8,949 nt of DNA, from NCBI GenBank assembly GCA_963205035.1, contig CAUJII010000048.1, positions 1 through 8,949 on the forward strand, in the 5' to 3' direction. Source of the stretch: Spirochaetota bacterium (GTDB lineage: Bacteria; Spirochaetota; Leptospiria; Turneriellales; Turneriellaceae). Positions within the stretch are counted from its first letter, which is position 1. Each line of letters begins with the position of its first letter. A model generated the notes under the pieces. The model had not been told where the DNA came from. It made no database searches and worked only from the letters and a program-made list of their open reading frames with translations. Below are positions 1-6,544 of the stretch, one piece after another. Position numbers and translations under genes: made by a program.

Positions 1-1
1 A

Positions 2-436
2 ACTCACCACAAGACTTACTCCACCGTGACACGGTTTTGTGTCTTGGAGCTGGCCGAACGAAGTCATTTGCGCAATCGTGGGTCTATCCAAAAGATTTTG
101 AATATAGAGGGTAGCCGAGAGGATTCTGTGGCTGAGGTAAATCATCGGCATTTGGTATGTTTTTATGGGGAGGATATTCTGCTTGTGCGGATGGCTGCGT
201 TGCGTTTGGGTGTAACTGTTTCTGCGTTTATACGTCTCGCACTTCATATCTACCTGCGCTACTTTGCTACGGATTTCCATAGCACGCGGCGAGTGACTGC
301 AGAGATGTTGTTTTGGAAAGGTATAAAACGCTGGAGAGCCATCCCCATCACGGCGCTGAACGAACTCTCCCTCCCCACCATCCGATCGTTCGCGTTCATC
401 AGCTTCCTGCCACACGAAAGGTGGAGGTATCCGTAA
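2..436 (+). CDS. Partial small protein with ribbon-helix-helix-like segment
   Basis: The reading frame is open from the left edge of the window to a TAA at 434-436, so the true start probably lies outside; a GTG at 26 is the first possible start inside the window but has no ribosome binding site. The middle of the protein (about 135 to 220 nt into the frame) reads as a short strand (RHLVCFYGED) followed by two helices with the turn LGVTVSAFIRLALHIYL, the layout of CopG/Arc-type ribbon-helix-helix DNA-binding proteins. The rest is rich in Arg and Trp near the C-terminus (FWKGIKRW, ERWRYP). The stop is 13 bases from the stop of the convergent gene at 450, a spacing that fits a real gene. I do not recognise the family with certainty; a leptospiral DUF1564-like protein is one possibility. 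DNA binding is inferred only from the pattern. Confidence 0.5.
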   Translation, partial: THHKTYSTVTRFCVLELAERSHLRNRGSIQKILNIEGSREDSVAEVNHRHLVCFYGEDILLVRMAALRLGVTVSAFIRLALHIYLRYFATDFHSTRRVTAEMLFWKGIKRWRAIPITALNELSLPTIRSFAFISFLPHERWRYP

Positions 437-449
437 CGCACGCACATTC

Positions 450-1217
450 TCAAACCGCAAACATCTTCTCTGCCCAAACCCAAAAACCGTGCGGGTTTGG
501 TTCTCGCAAAATCAGTGGGAGCGATGCGCTCAAGATTTCTTTTGCCGCCGCCGCATCATCTTTTGAGGGTTCTTCTGAGAGAGCTGCGCATAACGCATCC
601 ATTTTTTGCTTGAGGGATAAATCCACATGGAGAGTCTGCGCATGCGCACCAGCCACGAGTGCATAGCCCACGAGCTCGCGGTAGAGGACCGCACGCCCTA
701 ACGAGAGCATTTGCCTTTTGCTCACGCTCTTGAATTGGAGCTTCTGGTGCTCTAACGCAAACTGAGCGGAGTAATGTCCGAGTATGGTCTTAGCGTCTAT
801 GCGGTAAGAAGCCTCTGCGCCTGTACGTTTGACCCGCGCTGCACGGTAGAGGTCTGTATCTAACAGAACGAGCGCGAAGGCATCTTCAAAGCGAACAACA
901 AAAATACTCCGTTCGGCTTCGGGGATGAACGATTTTTCGATGGAAATCCTCTGCGCGCCATCGTTTGTTGCGGTGAGCGTGCTCTTGATGTTGAGTGGCG
1001 AGCCTTTCCAGCCGGGTTCGGAGATGGCGTAGGCGTATGCACCACCGCGTGCGCTAAAGTCGTCCAAGAGATGGGGAAAAAATTGTTGGATTGCATAACC
1101 TGCACTCGCCTTGCGTGCGACGGCCGGAATGGATGCCTCGGGATATTCGAGCGTGGGATAGATTTCGACGAGGAACGTCAGGAACTCAGGTAGCGGTTTG
1201 TCGAAGGGAAAGTTCAT
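450..1217 (-). CDS. Uncharacterised protein with weak acyl-CoA dehydrogenase-like segment
   Basis: A 255-residue soluble protein with no signal peptide or membrane segment. Residues 63-82 (YAISEPG..GSPLNIKSTLTA) and 90-98 (RISIEKSFI) resemble the central beta-domain of acyl-CoA dehydrogenases, where a T/S-E-P-x-x-G-S motif is followed by a G-x-K-x-F-I motif. Residues 150-200 are helical and could correspond to the start of the C-terminal helical domain. Those enzymes are normally about 380-600 residues, so this would be a short or degenerate relative; I see no convincing catalytic glutamate or complete FAD site. I chose the ATG at 1217. The frame can be extended to a GTG at 1325, but the extra 36 residues are Arg-rich, include a copy of the local 16-base repeat (encoding RIVTR) and would leave only 19 bases before the divergent ubiE gene. 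Neither start has a clear ribosome binding site. The function is unknown. Confidence 0.7.
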   Translation of the reverse strand: MNFPFDKPLPEFLTFLVEIYPTLEYPEASIPAVARKASAGYAIQQFFPHLLDDFSARGGAYAYAISEPGWKGSPLNIKSTLTATNDGAQRISIEKSFIPEAERSIFVVRFEDAFALVLLDTDLYRAARVKRTGAEASYRIDAKTILGHYSAQFALEHQKLQFKSVSKRQMLSLGRAVLYRELVGYALVAGAHAQTLHVDLSLKQKMDALCAALSEEPSKDDAAAAKEILSASLPLILREPNPHGFWVWAEKMFAV

Positions 1218-1220
1218 AGA

Positions 1221-1236
1221 GCGAGTAACTATTCGG
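1221..1236 (+). repeat. Isolated copy of the GCGAGTAACTATTCGC repeat
   Basis: Fifteen of 16 bases match the unit of the array at 6544-6760; the last base is G instead of C. It lies in the 127-base region between the divergent genes at 1217 (-) and 1345 (+), and ends 3 bases upstream of the preferred ATG of the minus-strand gene. In the sense direction of that gene it reads GAATAGTTACTCGC just before the start codon, where a Shine-Dalgarno sequence would normally be. An exact match this long to a motif elsewhere in the window is very unlikely by chance. Confidence 0.85.
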
Positions 1237-1344
1237 TTGCGAGACGGGATGTAAAAGAGTTTAGACCGGAAATCGATTTTTCTCGCACCCCATACACGAG
1301 GGACGCGCTTAAACTCGGATGACACCGCGTTTCTTGTTCATGCA

Positions 1345-2082
1345 ATGCCATCTGTGGCAAATACAACCGAGCCGAAGGGGTTTGAAGGTTCTCCCGACGA
1401 AAAGCGTGCGACTGTCCGCGGTATGTTCAACCGCATCGCACCCACGTACGATCTTTTGAACCATCTGCTTTCGTTGGGCGTCGACAGATCGTGGCGACGA
1501 AAGACCATCGATCTTCTGAAGGTCGACGAAAAATCTATTTTTCTCGACTTAGCTTGCGGCACGGGGGATGTCTCTCTCGAGGCGGCACGGCGCGGTGCGC
1601 TTGCGGTCTTCGGTGTTGACCCATCAAAAGAAATGCTCTTGCGCGCGAGGGCAAAACTCCGTTATGCTCTTTCAAGGCTTTATTATCTCGAAGCATTCGG
1701 TGAAGAGTTGCCGTTGAAGAGTACGCTCTGCACGCATGCCATGATTGCGTTTGGTATACGCAATGTGCAAGAGCGGCCGCGCGCATTCGCGGAAATTTAC
1801 CGTGTGCTTAAGCCCGGTGGAGTTCTCGCCGTTCTCGAATTTACTCCGATGGATCAAAAAGTTGTGTCTTGGGCATTCAATTTGTATTTCCAGCGATTAC
1901 TCCCCGTGATCGGCGGTATAATTAGCCGCGACAGACAGGCATACGATTATTTGCCCGAGTCGGTTTCGCGTTTTGTGACTTCGACGGATTTACGCAATGA
2001 AGCGGAAGCGGCGGGCTTTAAACATAAAGCGTCGAAAGTCTTCTTCTTCGGGGTCGCGACTTGCATCCTGCTTGAAAAATGA
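1345..2082 (+). CDS. ubiE: Demethylmenaquinone/ubiquinone methyltransferase UbiE/MenG
   Basis: A 245-residue SAM-dependent C-methyltransferase of quinone biosynthesis, cytoplasmic or membrane-associated. It methylates the ring of demethylmenaquinone (MenG role) or of the ubiquinone precursor DDMQ (UbiE role). Family signatures are present in order: VRGMFNRIAPTYDLLNHLLS at 24-43, LGVDRSWRRK at 44-53, SAM motif I LDLACGTGD at 67-75, acidic SAM ribose-binding segment VFGVD at 88-92, FGIRNV at 136-141, YRVLKPGG at 152-159, LEFTP at 164-168, LPVIGGIISRD at 186-196 and AYDYLPESV at 199-207. The length matches the family. The ATG at 1345 gives the normal length although no strong ribosome binding site precedes it. 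The next gene starts 36 bases downstream on the same strand. The sequence does not show whether the organism makes menaquinone, ubiquinone or both, so the symbol menG would be equally valid. Confidence 0.93.
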   Translation: MPSVANTTEPKGFEGSPDEKRATVRGMFNRIAPTYDLLNHLLSLGVDRSWRRKTIDLLKVDEKSIFLDLACGTGDVSLEAARRGALAVFGVDPSKEMLLRARAKLRYALSRLYYLEAFGEELPLKSTLCTHAMIAFGIRNVQERPRAFAEIYRVLKPGGVLAVLEFTPMDQKVVSWAFNLYFQRLLPVIGGIISRDRQAYDYLPESVSRFVTSTDLRNEAEAAGFKHKASKVFFFGVATCILLEK

Positions 2083-2098
2083 ACTAATCTTGTTTGTG

Positions 2099-2105
2099 AA
2101 AGGAG
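2099..2105 (+). promoter_or_regulatory. Ribosome binding site ahead of the porin gene
   Basis: AAAGGAG is a strong Shine-Dalgarno match. It is 13 bases from the porin ATG at 2119, somewhat far, and only 2 bases from an out-of-frame ATG at 2108. That ATG opens a four-codon frame (MEIR) whose TGA overlaps the porin start as ATGA. The porin start at 2119 is kept because it gives a proper signal peptide. Confidence 0.55.
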
Positions 2106-2118
2106 CGATGGAAATTCG

Positions 2119-3477
2119 ATGAGAATAGTTACTCCTCAGCGGGGGAATGCGCTTATTTTTTTCTTTGTTTTTTGTATCGAGCTTTGGGGAGCGAAAGCGG
2201 TACCAGCGCCACAAGAAGGCGCAACCGAAGCGCAGATAAATACTACGAGTAAGGATCCGGCGCTTGAGGCTAAGGATGTGCCAGAAAAAACAGAGACGAA
2301 AGACGCGTCCTCAGACGAACTACAAACTGCAGCGACAACCTACTCAGACAAGGGGCTGACATTCTCTTCTGGCGAGCGGTTCGAGGCGAGTATGCTGAAC
2401 CACCTGCAACTGCGTGCGGTGACGCCTTTTGACCAAGATCCAAAGACAGCGACAGATTTGAAATCAAACACTCCTTCTTTTTTGCTGCGTCGTGCGCGGC
2501 TCAAACTCGACGGTCACCTCTACAAACCCTGGCTGAAGTTCAAGTTTCAATACGACTGGATGGAGCCCATGCTCACCGATTTCTCTGTCGATGTGGCTCG
2601 CTTCAAAGCGGCAACGGTTCGTATTGGGCGCGGCAAAGTTCTTTTTAACGACGAAACTCTCGCGTCCTCCGCAAAGCAGCAATTTGTCGATCGCTCGCTT
2701 CTCCATAGCGCGTTCACTTTGGACAGGCAGCAGGGAGTTCAACTCTTGGGGCGTCTTTTTGAGAAGAGCTTTGCGGATCTCAATTACTCTGTGGGAGTTT
2801 TCACCGGCCGTGGAATTGGCATACCGATGAATGATGATACAAACCTTCTGTACGCGGCGAGGATTCAGTGGAATGCAATCGGCGAGCCGATACCCTTTAA
2901 CCAGAGCGACTACAAAATTTCAAACGCTTGGCAGTTGAATTTTGCATTTGCTGCCGCGACGAACAAGAGCCAATGCACTGCGTTCAAATCGGCGAACGAC
3001 AGTTGCCGCGCTCTGCCGCTCTACCCGAGTCTTTCCGGAAGTGCGACCGTACCGCCTTTGAGTGCGGGACAGTTTAGAGTGGATCAGGGTGTTTTTGAAG
3101 TACGTTCGCTTTACCGTGGGATTTACTTCAAGAGCGAAGGGCACTTCAAGCGGGTAGAAGACACAACGCAGTTAGGCACTCCGTGGCCCCAACTCACCGA
3201 AATGGCCGGTGTCCTCGTTCAAATGGGATATTTCCCACACGCGGTTTTTGACTGGATGCCTCGTGGGCTCGAACTTGCGGCGCGTTTTGCTCTGCTCGAT
3301 ACGGACACCTCGAAACCGAGTGACGGCCAACGCGAGTACACGGCGGCGATTAACTATTTTTTTGACGGGCACCGGAATAAGCTGACGGTCGATGCCACGC
3401 ACCATGTTTTAGAGAGTGCCGCGACGGGACGAACGAGCGGTGAGCGCTACCGCTTGCAGTGGAATCTTCTGTTTTGA
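2119..3477 (+). CDS. Outer-membrane porin, phosphate-selective OprO/OprP-like family
   Basis: A 452-residue precursor of an outer-membrane beta-barrel. Residues 1-27 form a signal peptide: basic start (MRIVTPQR), hydrophobic core LIFFFVFCIELWG, then a likely AKA cleavage site. Residues 28-80 are a polar linker rich in Lys, Glu, Thr and Ala. The barrel begins around residue 85, with hallmarks of the OprO/OprP porin family: RRARLKLDGHLYKPWLKFKFQY at 124-145 (read in two parts), VRIGRGKV at 167-174, DRSLLHSAFTLDRQQGVQLLG at 191-211 and YSVGVFTGRG at 223-232. The protein ends RLQWNLLF, with the terminal Phe and alternating hydrophobic residues recognised by the BAM machinery. Family members transport anions such as phosphate or polyphosphate, but many are of unknown substrate; selectivity cannot be read here and no pst/pho genes are adjacent. 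The 5' end of the gene contains the 12-base core of the local repeat, encoding part of RIVTP. Confidence 0.88.
   Translation: MRIVTPQRGNALIFFFVFCIELWGAKAVPAPQEGATEAQINTTSKDPALEAKDVPEKTETKDASSDELQTAATTYSDKGLTFSSGERFEASMLNHLQLRAVTPFDQDPKTATDLKSNTPSFLLRRARLKLDGHLYKPWLKFKFQYDWMEPMLTDFSVDVARFKAATVRIGRGKVLFNDETLASSAKQQFVDRSLLHSAFTLDRQQGVQLLGRLFEKSFADLNYSVGVFTGRGIGIPMNDDTNLLYAARIQWNAIGEPIPFNQSDYKISNAWQLNFAFAAATNKSQCTAFKSANDSCRALPLYPSLSGSATVPPLSAGQFRVDQGVFEVRSLYRGIYFKSEGHFKRVEDTTQLGTPWPQLTEMAGVLVQMGYFPHAVFDWMPRGLELAARFALLDTDTSKPSDGQREYTAAINYFFDGHRNKLTVDATHHVLESAATGRTSGERYRLQWNLLF
2123..2134 (-). repeat. Core of the local repeat at the porin start
   Basis: The + strand reads GAATAGTTACTC, the exact reverse complement of the 12-base core GAGTAACTATTC of the array unit; the outer bases do not match. 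It begins two bases after the porin ATG (2119-2121) and encodes part of RIVTP at the N-terminus of the signal peptide. Chance alone would give such a 12-base match in a window of this size well under one time in a hundred. Confidence 0.65.
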
Positions 3478-3537
3478 AGGGGTGCGTTACGGAAATCAAT
3501 AGTCGCACTGACGCATTTTCATGAATCAGTCTGTCCC

Positions 3538-5202
3538 GTGAAAAGTACCGACAGCCCCCATTTTCTGGTGATTGGCTCAGGCATTGCAGGCCTTTTCTTT
3601 GCCCTGAAAGCTGCCAAACACGGCAGTGTCACCATCGTCACGAAGGATAAAGTCGATAACGCTGCGACGACGTATGCACAAGGTGGGATAGCCGCAGCTC
3701 TCGGCGCGTGGGATAACCCCGAGAAGCACAAGGTCGATACGCTTGTTGCGGGTGCGGGCCTTTGCGACGAGACGGCCGTCGATATTTTGGTGCGCGACGG
3801 GATAAAGCGTGTCCAAGAACTCATCGATATGGGGATGCCCTTTACGCGCGATGGCGCGGGTAAGCTCCACTTTGGTCGCGAGGGAGGGCATGGCGAGCAT
3901 CGAGTTTTGCATGCGCACGACCATACGGGCCGCTCTGTCGAATCTTTTTTACTCGATCGGGTCGCAAAAGAGCAGAACATCCGCCTTTTGACTAACTATT
4001 GCGTTGTGGAACTCGCAACCGAGCATCATCTGAAAAATCGTGAGAATTCCAAGACGGTCTTGGGGGCTTATGTCTTGGACGAAAAATCCAACCAAATTGA
4101 ACTCTTCCCTGCGGATTTCACCATTCTCGCGACGGGAGGCGCGGGCCGCGTCTATCCTTTGACGACGAATCCTCCGGTCTCCACAGGCGATGGGATTGCT
4201 CTTGCTTACCGCGCCGGTTGCCGCATCCGCAATATGGAATTCTTTCAGTTCCATCCGACCGCATTGGCGATCCGCGGCAAGAAACCGCCCGGCACCCCGA
4301 CATTTCTCATCACCGAAGCGATGCGTGGTGAGGGAGCAATCCTAAAAAATCCGAAGACGGGCCGTGCTTTCATGCAGGACTACCACGAGATGCTGGACTT
4401 GGCGCCCCGCGACATTGTAGCGCGTGCGATTGACGCAGAACTCAAACGCGACGGCCTCGATTATGTGTGGCTCGATATTTCGCACTGCGACGCGGCGTTT
4501 ATTCAAGAGCATTTTCCGCTCATCTACGGCACGCTCAAAGACGAGTACAACATCGACATGACCCAAGAGCCGATACCGGTTTTGCCGGCAGTGCATTATA
4601 CCTGCGGTGGAGTGATGGTCGATTACGATGGCCAAACCGACTTAGCGCGTCTCTATGCAATCGGCGAGGTGGCGTCGACAGGCGTGCACGGAGGCAACCG
4701 CTTGGCGTCGAACTCTCTGCTCGAAGGGATTGTGTTTGCAGAACGTGCACTCGTCCACATCGCACAAAATCTTAATGAGACTGAGGTTCTCCAAACGCGT
4801 TCTCTCCAAGCTGCGCTGACACTTTGGGATCACACGAACACAAAGAATCCCGAAGAGTGGGTGCTCGTCAGCCACGACTTCAAAGAAATTCGCTCGCTCA
4901 TGTGGGACTACGTCGGAATCGTACGCTCAACGCTGCGTCTCGAACGAGCGCTCAGACGAATCGACGTCATCTATGGGGAAATTATCGATTTCTATAACCG
5001 GACAAAAATATCGAGAGACTTGCTCGAACTGCGTAACTTGGCGTTGGTTGCACAGCTTACGATTCGCTCGGCGCTTCAGCGCAAGGAAAGTCGGGGGCTT
5101 CACTTCATGACGGATTATCCCGAGCACCGGGAGCCTTCGCGCGCCGACACTATCTTAGGCCCCGCACATTTTCTTGCGAGGCGGGCTGAGTTCATAAAAT
5201 GA
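3538..5202 (+). CDS. nadB: L-aspartate oxidase NadB
   Basis: A 554-residue FAD enzyme that oxidises L-aspartate to iminoaspartate, the first step of de novo NAD synthesis; the product goes to quinolinate synthase NadA, which is not in this window. Seen in order: Rossmann FAD motif VIGSGIAGLFFALKAA at 11-26, TTYAQGGIAAAL at 44-55, FGREGGHGEHRVLHAHDHTG at 112-131, ILATGGAGRVY at 196-206, FFQFHPTAL at 235-243, TEAMRGEGAIL at 259-269, LAPRDIVARAI at 288-298, HYTCGGV at 353-359, and GNRLASNSLLEG at 386-397. Candidate active-site residues by family alignment are H239, R291, H353 and R388. The C-terminal helical domain ends RKESRGLHF..DYPEH. This combination with GREGGH and HYTCGG separates it from succinate dehydrogenase/fumarate reductase subunits. 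The start is GTG at 3538; no ribosome binding site is visible. A six-codon frame (3521-3541) ends in TGA overlapping this GTG. Its own stop overlaps the crcB start. Confidence 0.96.
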   Translation: MKSTDSPHFLVIGSGIAGLFFALKAAKHGSVTIVTKDKVDNAATTYAQGGIAAALGAWDNPEKHKVDTLVAGAGLCDETAVDILVRDGIKRVQELIDMGMPFTRDGAGKLHFGREGGHGEHRVLHAHDHTGRSVESFLLDRVAKEQNIRLLTNYCVVELATEHHLKNRENSKTVLGAYVLDEKSNQIELFPADFTILATGGAGRVYPLTTNPPVSTGDGIALAYRAGCRIRNMEFFQFHPTALAIRGKKPPGTPTFLITEAMRGEGAILKNPKTGRAFMQDYHEMLDLAPRDIVARAIDAELKRDGLDYVWLDISHCDAAFIQEHFPLIYGTLKDEYNIDMTQEPIPVLPAVHYTCGGVMVDYDGQTDLARLYAIGEVASTGVHGGNRLASNSLLEGIVFAERALVHIAQNLNETEVLQTRSLQAALTLWDHTNTKNPEEWVLVSHDFKEIRSLMWDYVGIVRSTLRLERALRRIDVIYGEIIDFYNRTKISRDLLELRNLALVAQLTIRSALQRKESRGLHFMTDYPEHREPSRADTILGPAHFLARRAEFIK

Positions 5203-5576
5203 ATTTTGTTTCAGTCAGCTTGGTCTTTGTGGGCGGTGGATTGGGAAGCGTAACGCGCTTTATGCTGACAAAGCTGACGCAACATTTGTGGGGCGCATAT
5301 CCCTACGGCACGCTGGCGGCTAACCTTTTGGGTGCTCTCCTCATAGGTGCCCTTTCTGTATTGATCTACGAAAAACAAGTGATTCCCACGCCCTACAACG
5401 ATCTTGCGCTTGCAGGTTTCTTAGGGGGGCTTACAACTTTTAGCTCGATGGTGTTGGATACGTATAGCCTTGCCGAACGTGAGCCGTTGTGGGTTCCAGC
5501 GGCATACCTCTTTTCTAATCTTGCTGTCGGTTTCTTACTTTTTTTTATAGCGCAATCTCTTGCGAGGCGGGCATGA
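5199..5576 (+). CDS. crcB: Fluoride ion channel CrcB/Fluc
   Basis: A 125-residue inner-membrane protein that exports fluoride; family members work as antiparallel dimers with two pores. Four hydrophobic segments are visible at about 3-23, 36-57, 68-88 and 99-122. Family signatures: GGGLGSVTRFML at 12-23, GTLAANLLGALLIG at 37-50 with the conserved Asn42, and GFLGGLTTFSSMVLDT at 73-88 containing the TTFS pore motif. Length is normal for the family. The start overlaps the nadB stop as ATGA and its own stop overlaps the next start the same way, so translation is probably coupled to nadB. I saw no fluoride riboswitch next to it; being inside an operon makes a gene-specific riboswitch unlikely. Because the dimer can be made from one gene or from two, a second crcB elsewhere in the genome is possible. 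Confidence 0.94.
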   Translation: MNFVSVSLVFVGGGLGSVTRFMLTKLTQHLWGAYPYGTLAANLLGALLIGALSVLIYEKQVIPTPYNDLALAGFLGGLTTFSSMVLDTYSLAEREPLWVPAAYLFSNLAVGFLLFFIAQSLARRA

Positions 5577-6544
5577 GTTTTTCTACAGAGCGTACTCCTT
5601 TTATTCGAGACTTGCAAAATGGTCTCTTGGACGAAGGGACGTTTCTCGTGCGCCGCGCCTTCTTGCAGAAGGCAAAAAATAATAAGCCTTTCTTGCGGCT
5701 CATGCTGGCCGATGCTTCAGGACACATGCCTGCGATTTTTTTTGCCTCTCCCATGGAACTCAAGACGATTTCCGCTCTGGCAAAACCCGGCAAGGTCATC
5801 CGCATTCAAGGGATTGTCGAAGAATTCCAAGGCGTGAAACAGCTCAAGCTCCTCAAAATTGAGCCGGGTAGCGGAAGCGAAGAGCTAAGCCGCTTTTGGG
5901 CGCGTACTCCACAGAACCGTCGGCAGATGTACGCTGCGATGCGCGAACTCATCCAATCGATTGCATCGAATGAATTGCGCGAGATTTGCTTACTCTTTCT
6001 TAAAGACAAGGCATTCATGCGGCTTTTCTTGGAAGCTCCCGCATCGAGACAAGTCCACCATGCGTATATCGGTGGACTTATGGAACATACGCTCAATGTC
6101 ATGCGGACAGCCCTGCAACTCTCAAAGACTTATACCTATATCGATAAAGATTTAATTTTAGCGGGAGCATTCCTGCACGACATCGGTAAGGTGGATGAAT
6201 ACAATTTTCTATTGAGTCAGTACGAGCATTCCGAAGCCGGCAAACTCAAAGGACACACTTTGCTCTCTTATGAGCGGCTACGCGACAAACTCGCGCATGT
6301 CAAGATGCACGCACTGACGCGCGCCAAATTGGAGCACATCGTTCTTGCGCACCAGGGCAAGCGGATTTGGGGGGCGATTGAAGAACCGCGCTTTCTCGAG
6401 GCATACTTAGTCCACGCGGTCGATGCAATCGATGCGACGCAATTTATTTTTCGAGAATTACAGAAGAACGCCGATGCGCAAGGTGGCGATTTGGCGTGGT
6501 CGGAATATAGCAAGTATTTGGGACGCGATATTTTTCTGCGGTAG
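5573..6544 (+). CDS. yhaM: YhaM-type 3'-5' exoribonuclease (OB-fold plus HD domain)
   Basis: A 323-residue cytoplasmic protein close to the usual YhaM length of about 314. Residues 20-100 form an OB-fold nucleic-acid-binding domain (LRLMLADASGHMPAIFF, then VIRIQGIVEEFQGVKQLKL). Residues 160-290 are an HD metal-dependent phosphohydrolase domain: VHHAYIGGLMEHT at 161-173, the HD pair in LHDIGK at 201-206 (H202, D203), GHTLLSYE at 227-234, LEHIVLAHQGKRIWGA at 253-268, and EAYLVHAVDAID at 276-287. In Bacillus this enzyme degrades RNA or DNA 3'-to-5' with divalent metal and acts late in mRNA turnover. The ATG at 5573 overlaps the crcB stop as ATGA. The TAG stop at 6542-6544 shares its last base with the first unit of the repeat array. 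The exact substrate in this organism is inferred from family only. Confidence 0.88.
   Translation: MSFSTERTPFIRDLQNGLLDEGTFLVRRAFLQKAKNNKPFLRLMLADASGHMPAIFFASPMELKTISALAKPGKVIRIQGIVEEFQGVKQLKLLKIEPGSGSEELSRFWARTPQNRRQMYAAMRELIQSIASNELREICLLFLKDKAFMRLFLEAPASRQVHHAYIGGLMEHTLNVMRTALQLSKTYTYIDKDLILAGAFLHDIGKVDEYNFLLSQYEHSEAGKLKGHTLLSYERLRDKLAHVKMHALTRAKLEHIVLAHQGKRIWGAIEEPRFLEAYLVHAVDAIDATQFIFRELQKNADAQGGDLAWSEYSKYLGRDIFLR

Noticed and set aside
3346..3358. GCGATTAACTATT, identical to 13 bases of the variant repeat unit at 6626
   Set aside because: It lies inside the porin frame and encodes AINYF, which fits the family's late barrel strand; the rest of the unit is absent. Coding constraint or chance is enough.
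3989..4002. CTAACTATTGCG, similar to the repeat
   Set aside because: Only partial, with mismatches, inside nadB where it encodes TNYC; treated as chance.
5139..5198. Fluoride riboswitch ahead of crcB
   Set aside because: The sequence immediately upstream is nadB coding sequence with an ATGA overlap; no riboswitch fold was recognised.
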